From IMG/VR virus record IMGVR_UViG_3300009154_002812, positions 1-30,410 of that record: 30,410 nt of DNA, one strand, 5' to 3'. Within the stretch, counting starts at the first letter, position 1; every line of letters starts with the position of its first letter. Position numbers and translations under genes: made by a program. Below the pieces are notes generated by a model. That model saw nothing but the letters and a program-made list of their open reading frames with translations. It was not told the origin of the DNA and made no database searches. Positions 12,909-19,229 of the stretch are shown one piece after another. Origin of the DNA: a virus.

Positions 12909-13454
12909 TTACGGTGCTACTTTACCAATCGCTGTAACAACTGCGGCAATACGACCCACTGCCATCAATTCTTGCGTAGTCATGCCTTCAGCCTTTAGAG
13001 TGTTATAGTGTGCTTTAACACAGAAATGACATTTACCAACAATACTTGCGGCTAATGAATACATTTCGAATTTCTTCTTAGATACACCACCGTGAGTAGC
13101 ATACGCATTCATACGTAATCCTGCAGGTAAACCCTTCATGCCTTCATCACCTGCCATTTCAACGAATGGATACCATATATTGTTTTGACCCATGAGACTT
13201 GCGGCTGACTTTGCGGCTTCACGTTCTTCTGCACCCATTAGTGGCCCGTTCATTTGAATTTCAAATGCTAGTTCACCGTTTCCTGATGCAATAGCGGCTG
13301 CTAATGCACAAGCATGTGCATCAATCAAATCTAGACCACTGCGATTAATAACCGCATCTAAATTCAACTTAATGTCTTTAGAATGATCTGGTATAGATTC
13401 TTTTATGTTTGCAACCCAGTCGCCTCCGATTGTGATTGGATTGATTTCATTCAT
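12909..13454 (-). CDS. ahpD: AhpD-like alkylhydroperoxidase (carboxymuconolactone decarboxylase family)
   Basis: The 181-residue helical protein carries GKCHFCVKAHYNTLKAEG near residues 140-157: the redox-active C-x-x-C followed by H, the active site of AhpD. AhpD reduces the peroxiredoxin AhpC and has weak peroxidase activity itself. The gene overlaps ahpC by 4 nt (ATGA), so the two are translated together. The protein looks very like bacterial AhpD, so this is probably a host-derived auxiliary gene. Confidence 0.88.
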   Translation of the reverse strand: MNEINPITIGGDWVANIKESIPDHSKDIKLNLDAVINRSGLDLIDAHACALAAAIASGNGELAFEIQMNGPLMGAEEREAAKSAASLMGQNNIWYPFVEMAGDEGMKGLPAGLRMNAYATHGGVSKKKFEMYSLAASIVGKCHFCVKAHYNTLKAEGMTTQELMAVGRIAAVVTAIGKVAP

Positions 13455-13990
13455 AGCGTTGCGCCACCGATAGCACGATTACATGGGCATAGTTCGCCAG
13501 TTTGTAATGCGTCTAATACACGCAATGTTTCTTCTGGGCTACGACCAACGTCTAAGTTGTTAACTGTGATGTGTTGGATAACATTTTGCGGATCAACAAT
13601 GAATGTTGCACGTAGTGCCGCACCTGCCGGAGCATAGAATACTCCTAACTGATTAATCAAGCTACGCTCATCACGTGCTGTGTCAGCAAATTGATTATGA
13701 CTAATTTTTGCTAAGTCTGGGTGTGCTTTTTGCCATGCTACTTTACAGAACTCGTTATCTGTTGAACCTGTTAACAATACTGCGTCTCGGTCAGCAAAAT
13801 CACTTGCTAGCTTATCAAATGCTACGATTTCTGTAGGGCATACAAAAGTAAAATCTTTTGGATAGTAAACGATAATTTTCCATTTACCTGTAAAACTTTC
13901 TTCTGTAATTGGGAAGAATGCATCTTCCGATTGTCCTGGTTTAACACCTGTTAATACAAATGCTGTTAATTTATCACCGACTGTTTTCAT
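13451..13990 (-). CDS. ahpC: Peroxiredoxin AhpC, typical 2-Cys
   Basis: The 179-residue product contains the peroxidatic site DFTFVCPTE near residues 47-55 and the resolving cysteine in a C-terminal GELCPCN, so it is a typical 2-Cys peroxiredoxin. It reduces hydrogen peroxide, alkyl peroxides and peroxynitrite, with electrons from AhpD next door. An AAGGAG site lies 6-7 bases before the ATG. The 70-nt upstream gap holds an extended -10 promoter overlapping a palindrome, and a TATAAATA late-promoter motif. Peroxiredoxin genes are rarely carried by phages, so this looks acquired. Confidence 0.93.
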   Translation of the reverse strand: MKTVGDKLTAFVLTGVKPGQSEDAFFPITEESFTGKWKIIVYYPKDFTFVCPTEIVAFDKLASDFADRDAVLLTGSTDNEFCKVAWQKAHPDLAKISHNQFADTARDERSLINQLGVFYAPAGAALRATFIVDPQNVIQHITVNNLDVGRSPEETLRVLDALQTGELCPCNRAIGGATL

Positions 13991-14015
13991 AATTTCTCCT
14001 TGTGTGTAGTCTGTA

Positions 14016-14044
14016 TGAGTATAACATACTCAGCATTATTTATA
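14016..14044 (-). promoter_or_regulatory. Promoter region of ahpC with palindrome
   Basis: The complement reads TG-T-TATACT, an extended -10 box at 14026-14018, with only a weak -35 (TTGTAT at 18 bp). The -10 box is embedded in a perfect 7-bp inverted repeat TGAGTAT-GTT-ATACTCA (14016-14032), a good operator candidate. A TATAAATA motif on the complement (14044-14037) is a T4-type late-promoter match. The actual factor is unknown. Confidence 0.55.
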
Positions 14045-14060
14045 CAAGAAAAAGGGTGAA

Positions 14061-14360
14061 TTAATCTTCTGCTGGGATTAAACCATTACTATGTTTGTCT
14101 GATGTTTTTTCAACATCTTGGAATAGACGTTTTTCTTGCTGTGTTAATTCATTAAATGTCTTGCGAGGATTACCGCACATCAGACAACCGGGTTGACCGC
14201 AATCCATAGCATGGTGTTTTGCTAAACGATGTGGCTCTTTGATTGTTTTGTCGTAAAAGCCTAAACCATGCTGTTTAGCAATACGAACTTGTCTTGCGAC
14301 TGCTATATCATTTTTATGACGGCGGCGACTGTTTATAAATTTTGCGATTTCGTTGCTCAT
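14061..14360 (-). CDS. Small Cys-rich protein with CG-x-C-x2-CGNPRK motif
   Basis: The 99-residue, basic protein has an RRRHKN segment near the N-terminus and C-G-Q-P-G-C-L-M-C-G-N-P-R-K near residues 54-67, a likely zinc site. I recall small proteins with a similar CxxCxNPR end-motif in phages and bacteria, function unknown. A near-consensus sigma70 promoter ends only about six bases before its ATG, so the message may be leaderless. There is no membrane segment. Confidence 0.7.
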   Translation of the reverse strand: MSNEIAKFINSRRRHKNDIAVARQVRIAKQHGLGFYDKTIKEPHRLAKHHAMDCGQPGCLMCGNPRKTFNELTQQEKRLFQDVEKTSDKHSNGLIPAED

Positions 14361-14395
14361 ACTAATATTTTATCAGATATCTATAAATTTGTCAA
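14361..14395 (-). promoter_or_regulatory. sigma70-type promoter with extended -10
   Basis: On the complement, TTGACA (14395-14390), a 17-base spacer and TAAAAT (14372-14367) are preceded by TG-A, giving an extended -10. The predicted start falls at or within a base or two of the ATG at 14360. The -35 and spacer overlap the end of the 14373-15041 gene. Confidence 0.65.
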
Positions 14396-15041
14396 TACAG
14401 TATTGAGTTTTATTTCTCCAATGTATCAATGATTCACGTGAGAAATTATTTGTATCAATCTCTGTAAATATACTTATCTTAGATATCAATTCTTCAACAT
14501 TTCCTTTAAACAACTCTTTCCAAGAGATGAATAACACATTAGGCATGTTTTCTATTTTGGTAAATTTTGATTTCCAAGATATAGCCCCATGTTTAATAGT
14601 TCTCGGGGTTTGTTTCATAAAATTATGTTTTATTGGATCATATGTATCTACTACAAACTTACCATAAAACACTGTTGCGATTTCTGAAATATCATCCAAA
14701 TCATAAGTTATTCGTATAGACCTTTTAAAATTATCATTAATTAAATTTATATCGGTAATGTGTGAAGGTGTATAATATGGTTTTTCTGCGGTATCTCGCA
14801 ATAGTCCTGATAATATAAAATTTATTTTTTCAATATCAGGGTCTGGTATTCCGGCTGGATGACCAGATATATCTCTCAAATTATGCTGATGTGCATTCCC
14901 ATGTTCACTGAGTTTAATTACAGTTTTTATATTTCTTTTTGCACTTATTATAAAATGACATAAAAAATTCCCACCAGTACCTGCCATATACGTAATAGGA
15001 ATTATATCTTCATTGGGAAGCATGTCTTTGTTTATAATCAT
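14373..15041 (-). CDS. P-loop/sulfotransferase-like protein (tentative)
   Basis: The 222-residue product begins with a strand and glycine-rich loop PITYMAGTGGNFLC at residues 16-29, compatible with the 5'-phosphosulfate-binding loop of sulfotransferases or another nucleotide-binding loop. The rest is unassigned. A NMPNVLFISWKELF stretch near residue 165 resembles the strand-helix region of sulfotransferases. It overlaps iscU by 32 nt in another frame, so the start at 15041 lies well inside iscU, an unusually long overlap. Confidence in a real gene is good, in the function low. Confidence 0.6.
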   Translation of the reverse strand: MIINKDMLPNEDIIPITYMAGTGGNFLCHFIISAKRNIKTVIKLSEHGNAHQHNLRDISGHPAGIPDPDIEKINFILSGLLRDTAEKPYYTPSHITDINLINDNFKRSIRITYDLDDISEIATVFYGKFVVDTYDPIKHNFMKQTPRTIKHGAISWKSKFTKIENMPNVLFISWKELFKGNVEELISKISIFTEIDTNNFSRESLIHWRNKTQYCIDKFIDI

Positions 15042-15399
15042 TTACTGCGGCTTTGATGGCGTCTTCCGCAAGGATTGAGCAATGGATTTTGACTGGGGGG
15101 AGTGCAAGTTCTTCTGCGATTTGAGAGTTTCGGAGCTTGGCAGCTTCGTCAAGTGTTTTACCTTTGACCCACTCAGTGACAAGACTTGAGCTAGCAATAG
15201 CCGACCCGCACCCATATGTTTTAAATTTGGCATCTGTTATTAATCCTGTTAATTTATCTACTTTAATTTGCAACTTCATTACATCCCCGCATGCAGGGGC
15301 ACCAACCATACCTGTACCTACATCGTTATCGTCTTTTGCAAAACTCCCGACGTTTCTTGGATTTTCGTAGTGGTCTATTACAGCGGTTGAGTAAGCCAT
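15010..15399 (-). CDS. iscU: Iron-sulfur cluster scaffold IscU
   Basis: The 129-residue product is a full-length, bacterial-type IscU. It has VGAPACGDV (first cysteine and the stabilising Asp), FKTYGCGSAIASSS (second cysteine), and LPPVKIHCSILAEDAI (HscA-binding LPPVK plus third cysteine). It assembles 2Fe-2S and 4Fe-4S clusters, needing IscS and HscA/HscB from the host. Around 15045-15200 the DNA is visibly richer in G+C than its neighbours, and the protein is close to proteobacterial IscU in wording, both pointing to recent acquisition. AAGGA precedes the start. It may feed the radical SAM enzyme or offset peroxide damage. Confidence 0.95.
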   Translation of the reverse strand: MAYSTAVIDHYENPRNVGSFAKDDNDVGTGMVGAPACGDVMKLQIKVDKLTGLITDAKFKTYGCGSAIASSSLVTEWVKGKTLDEAAKLRNSQIAEELALPPVKIHCSILAEDAIKAAVNDYKQRHASQ

Positions 15400-15402
15400 A
15401 TA

Positions 15403-15519
15403 TTAATCCTTTTTGAACATAGTGAAGATTTTTGCTTGTATGTTCTTTGCAAACTGCGGTTGAGGGAAATTCCAACCAATAAAAGCACCTAGTGCTAACC
15501 AAAATAATGTTTCTAACAT
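15403..15519 (-). CDS. Small membrane protein, 38 residues
   Basis: The ATG at 15519 opens a 38-codon frame beginning MLETLFWLALGAFIGWNFP, one hydrophobic helix followed by a basic amphipathic tail ending in MFKKD. AAGGAG lies about eight bases before the start, so translation is well supported. A CATAAATA motif (15544-15551) sits at a suitable distance for a late promoter. It resembles single-pass small phage membrane proteins; the function is unknown. The stop is 3 nt before iscU. Confidence 0.75.
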   Translation of the reverse strand: MLETLFWLALGAFIGWNFPQPQFAKNIQAKIFTMFKKD

Positions 15520-15546
15520 ATTATATACTCCTTGTGTATGATGTAT

Positions 15547-16113
15547 TTATGCAATTGATTCTTCATCGTCTAATACAATCCAACCCAATTTCAACAAATC
15601 TTCTCGTATCTCATCAGTTACCATACCTTCACCTACATACGCTTTGTTTTGCATATACATTTCTTGCTGTTTAGTGGTTAGTTTTTGAAATTCATCATCA
15701 TCTAATTCTTTTGCATTTCTGATACCACTACAATACCAGTCAATATAGTCGCCTTTTTCTTGCATATCAGCAACAATACCGCCGGCGTGTCTCCAACTGC
15801 AACTCCAGCGTTTTTCAGTTAATATAGGCCATACATCATTTTTAGTAAAGTCTCGGTTACACATTGCGGCATACAAGTTTTGTGCATACACAGCATCACC
15901 TTTAACTTTATCAACAATCCATTGAGTACTACGCAAATCATACTCCATGTTATCTTTTTGCCAATTAGGATCTACTATGTTTTCTTCATCCTGTTCACGC
16001 CAAGATTTATACATATCAATGTAGTCAGGATTGGGCTCTTTGCCTTCTTCTTCACAGCGTTTAACATACCCTTCTTTTTGAAAGGTATGTCGTTCTGGGC
16101 TACTACTTATCAT
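15547..16113 (-). CDS. Phage protein of unknown function, 188 residues
   Basis: The acidic product contains W-S-C-S-W-R-H-A-G-G-I-V-A-D-M near residues 108-122, followed by D-Y-I-D-W-Y-C-S-G. The two cysteines plus H could bind a metal. I recall similar proteins in marine and freshwater T4-like phages without known function. It overlaps the preceding gene by 11 nt. The stop coincides with a CATAAATA motif. Confidence 0.7.
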   Translation of the reverse strand: MISSSPERHTFQKEGYVKRCEEEGKEPNPDYIDMYKSWREQDEENIVDPNWQKDNMEYDLRSTQWIVDKVKGDAVYAQNLYAAMCNRDFTKNDVWPILTEKRWSCSWRHAGGIVADMQEKGDYIDWYCSGIRNAKELDDDEFQKLTTKQQEMYMQNKAYVGEGMVTDEIREDLLKLGWIVLDDEESIA

Positions 16114-16579
16114 CTTCTACCTCTATCCATGTGTGGTCACCTAACCATTTAACTTTGCAAATATACTCATAGTCTACTGGCTTGCTAGTAGACCAATCAT
16201 AGGGTCCATTAATACTCAATCTAGTAAACTGTTTACGTGTGTCAAACAATAACCAATATACATTACCATTCGATAATTGAAAATCGTATTTGGCTGCATG
16301 TACCATATCAGTTAAATCAAGTCTATGTTTAATCTGATCTGCTTGTTTTTGCAACACAGTAACTAATTCCATAATTCTATCATACTCTTGCTTGGCATGC
16401 AACCGTGCAACATTAAGCATAATGTCTTTATATTTCTCTACCGGTACTAGATCAAATTTAGGGCCACTACTTTCAGTAGCATATGGAGTAACATTACGGT
16501 TAAAAAAAGGAATAAGTGAACCGGTTGAAGTAGAGTCATAACTACTGACACCATTTGCTGAATTAGGTTTATCACTCAT
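16103..16579 (-). CDS. DUF2452-like phage protein, 158 residues
   Basis: The middle of the product (about residues 38-95) reads GPKFDLVPVEKYKDIML, then a helical ARLHAKQEYDRIMELV...LQKQADQI, matching my memory of the DUF2452 pattern of small helical proteins, and then VHAAKYDF. A C-terminal beta-rich part follows (NGNVYWLLF). Function unknown. It begins 6 nt after the endolysin stop without a clear Shine-Dalgarno. Confidence 0.6.
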   Translation of the reverse strand: MSDKPNSANGVSSYDSTSTGSLIPFFNRNVTPYATESSGPKFDLVPVEKYKDIMLNVARLHAKQEYDRIMELVTVLQKQADQIKHRLDLTDMVHAAKYDFQLSNGNVYWLLFDTRKQFTRLSINGPYDWSTSKPVDYEYICKVKWLGDHTWIEVEDDK

Positions 16580-16585
16580 AAGTTA

Positions 16586-17209
16586 TTATATCTTATCTTC
16601 ATTTGCTACAACAGTCTTTTGGGTGTTCTTTGATTTTATCTGTTTGCTATAAAAAATATGATTACCAATTTTAGCCACTTGTTTATAAGGCCATAAAGGA
16701 TCTACCTGCAAATTATGAAAGAATAATGTAGATTTTGGAACTACATCTTCATATGCATCGTAAGCCATTACATCATATGCAATGGCTTTTGCTTGTACAT
16801 AACCAAGATTGTTTTTATTTGGTTCACCTTTGTTTTCACATACCCAACTAAACTGGCATATTTTAGCTTTGTACATATCACCATATTCATTTTCTTTTTC
16901 AATATAAGTTGCTTGATATATAACATTGCATGGGGTAGAACCAAACCCATGACGAATGCGATTCATTACTACTCTGGCTATTGCGGCTTGTCCATTTAAT
17001 GATTCCCCATTTGATTCATAGAAAATGTTTTTTGCCATACAGGCTAGTTGTTTTGGATCTACTGCTTTTGCTACTCTAGCTACTTCAGCGACAGGCTCAG
17101 GTGTACTATTAAATAAGAAATATCTTTCTTCAGTATTAGTAAGAAATAAACCAACTACTAGTACTAGTAAGCCGGTGAGTACTCTTAAAAATTTAATTTT
17201 ATCGCTCAT
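16586..17209 (-). CDS. SleB-type cell-wall hydrolase (endolysin) with membrane anchor
   Basis: The 207-residue product has an N-terminal hydrophobic helix (about residues 7-24) and then a Hydrolase_2/SleB domain: CMAKNIFYESNGESLNGQAAIARVVMNR near residues 57-84 with the YES-x-GE catalytic block, and a VIYQ...KICQFSW section. SleB enzymes cleave the glycan strand of peptidoglycan (lytic transglycosylase). The anchor and periplasmic domain suit a signal-arrest-release endolysin. AAGGAAG precedes the ATG at 17209; upstream methionine starts have no such site. No holin gene is obvious here. Confidence 0.87.
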   Translation of the reverse strand: MSDKIKFLRVLTGLLVLVVGLFLTNTEERYFLFNSTPEPVAEVARVAKAVDPKQLACMAKNIFYESNGESLNGQAAIARVVMNRIRHGFGSTPCNVIYQATYIEKENEYGDMYKAKICQFSWVCENKGEPNKNNLGYVQAKAIAYDVMAYDAYEDVVPKSTLFFHNLQVDPLWPYKQVAKIGNHIFYSKQIKSKNTQKTVVANEDKI

Positions 17210-17226
17210 AAGAAACTTCCTTTTGT

Positions 17227-19203
17227 TTATGCAAGAAGCCAGCAATCACAGTTGCAACGGATAACCTCTTCAATTGCTTGATTAACAGTGTAAGTACTTG
17301 GCATTAATGTTGATGATGTATACCATGAATTTAAGTTAGGCGATATTAAGTTAGAATACGGTGATCCTGCAAATGAGCCCGGTTCTGCTGGATCACCAAT
17401 ATCAATAGGTTGACCTGGTACTTGTCCTCCAAAAATAGGATTAGTTATTATATATTCTCCGGTACCAACATTTATACTGCCTCCTGGTTGAGGCTTTATA
17501 TCTACTCTATTACGAATTGTAACAGGTGTAGATGGTGTTGTGGTATTAGGAATAAACGGTGTTACTGGCCCAGCAGTAATAGCACCACTAGGGATATTTG
17601 GGTTAGCCAATCCAGTTGGTAATGTTCCGTTTGCTATTAATACTTTTTGCTGGTCATATGGTAATTTGTCAAGTATATTGTTATCTAACGAAACGCCGAT
17701 TGCTGACAAGCGATCTTGGTTACGATTCTCTCTCATCATACCAACAATACTCTGTCCACCTATTGTGTCCCAATTAGTAATGTTTTCTATTGTTTGAGCA
17801 TACATGTGTGGTTCAGTATTTTTTCCATATTGCGGTACAGAATCAACAAATGTGTAAATTGTTGTTGGGTATAATGATAAAAAATTCTGTCTAGGATTAT
17901 CTAATGGTGGACGCAATCCTTCTTGTCTAGCACGTTGTTCAATAGTTAATTGAAAACCAGTAGAGTTCCAGTAGTCATTTAACTTCTGACAATCTGCTTT
18001 GTTGTTGATATTAATAGAATCAATTTCTGCATTTGCTTGACCGATATAACCTGATATAGGAGTGTTCATACCCGGGCTAGCGCCGCCTGCTGGCCAAAAC
18101 CAAGTTCCCTGACTGACAATTCTTTTATAAGAGATTGAAAACCCGGGAGTGTTCTGTCCATCAGTAGAAAAATCACCATTGGCCTGTACAGGTAACATTT
18201 GAATAGGAGGTGATTCAATTGTGATGATTTCTTCTGGCATGTTAGCACGAACCCAACCATCATCTTTAGGTGGATAGTGAGGCGGGGTAGTCACTGGATA
18301 TATTGTCACAGCCCAATTATCTTGTACAGTGTGTGCCCATAAATAAGACCCACCAAAATTATCACTAGTTGATACTCTACCAAACATACCGGGAATCTCG
18401 TTATCATCTCTACCCACGTTTGATACAGAAGTTGCACCTACATTGTTAGGGACAATAGTAACGATAGGATTAGGTGCAGTACCGCGTCCATAACCGCCAC
18501 CAACTACATCTAATTGGAAAGTAATTCTATAGTACCAATCATATTCTTCAGCCGAACCCGGGTCTACCCAGTATACCGGTGAGTCTGTCGGGGGATATGT
18601 ATATTCGACCGGATCATATTTAGGGCTTTCAGGATCCGGGTCATAATTTGGATTAGCTGGATTAGCACCCGGCGTTGGTGGTACATATGGTTTAGTAATT
18701 ACATACCAATATGGTTGTGCGATACCCATTTTAGCTCGTTGTTCTGTTACTGCAAGATATGTTTCATGGTATATGTTGAATAACTTGCGTGTTGCTAATT
18801 GTTTTAGCTTGTTATATATACCTTCAAGACCACATTCAGGTAATAGAGGGCCTAAATATGAGCGCCCATTGTAGGGTAATCCACTCATGCAACCAAAAAA
18901 GTCACTCATTGTATAAGACCCTTGTGGGCCACTTCCCAATGCAATCTTTGGTCTACCGGCAGTGCGTAGCGGTAAATTAGTAGGAACTAAATTAGTGCTA
19001 TTACTATTAGTATTCAATCCTACCATTGTTTCAATATTAGTCACAACTTGTGCAAACTTTTCAATTGATACTTCTTGTATGTTTTGAATCTGTTGCATTG
19101 TTGCGCTAAATGCTCCGGCACCTACGGCAATTTCAGGAGGCAGTATACCTGATAGATATGAACCATATCCTTTTGCTGGTTGTTGTATTTGTATGGTTGC
19201 CAT
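17227..19203 (-). CDS. Large virion structural protein, proline-rich linkers
   Basis: The 658-residue product has an N-terminal region with GILPPEIAVGAGAFSATMQQIQ, a GCMSGLPYNGRSYLGP segment near 104-119, and a proline-rich linker near 170-210, followed by beta-rich sequence. Such low-complexity, Gly/Pro/Asn-rich proteins following a PAAR gene are typical of baseplate or tail-associated virion proteins. There is no specific domain match. It lies 26 nt after the 771-residue gene in the same order. Confidence 0.6.
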   Translation of the reverse strand: MATIQIQQPAKGYGSYLSGILPPEIAVGAGAFSATMQQIQNIQEVSIEKFAQVVTNIETMVGLNTNSNSTNLVPTNLPLRTAGRPKIALGSGPQGSYTMSDFFGCMSGLPYNGRSYLGPLLPECGLEGIYNKLKQLATRKLFNIYHETYLAVTEQRAKMGIAQPYWYVITKPYVPPTPGANPANPNYDPDPESPKYDPVEYTYPPTDSPVYWVDPGSAEEYDWYYRITFQLDVVGGGYGRGTAPNPIVTIVPNNVGATSVSNVGRDDNEIPGMFGRVSTSDNFGGSYLWAHTVQDNWAVTIYPVTTPPHYPPKDDGWVRANMPEEIITIESPPIQMLPVQANGDFSTDGQNTPGFSISYKRIVSQGTWFWPAGGASPGMNTPISGYIGQANAEIDSININNKADCQKLNDYWNSTGFQLTIEQRARQEGLRPPLDNPRQNFLSLYPTTIYTFVDSVPQYGKNTEPHMYAQTIENITNWDTIGGQSIVGMMRENRNQDRLSAIGVSLDNNILDKLPYDQQKVLIANGTLPTGLANPNIPSGAITAGPVTPFIPNTTTPSTPVTIRNRVDIKPQPGGSINVGTGEYIITNPIFGGQVPGQPIDIGDPAEPGSFAGSPYSNLISPNLNSWYTSSTLMPSTYTVNQAIEEVIRCNCDCWLLA

Positions 19204-19229
19204 ATTATTTTATTCGATTATTGAAAGTA

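Noticed and set aside
13383-13637. Plus-strand frame of 84 codons opposite ahpC/ahpD
   Set aside because: It is antisense to two well-supported genes and has no family match or ribosome binding site.
15042-15233. Minus-strand frame of 63 codons inside iscU
   Set aside because: It is an alternative frame of iscU; the iscU frame itself has complete family signatures.
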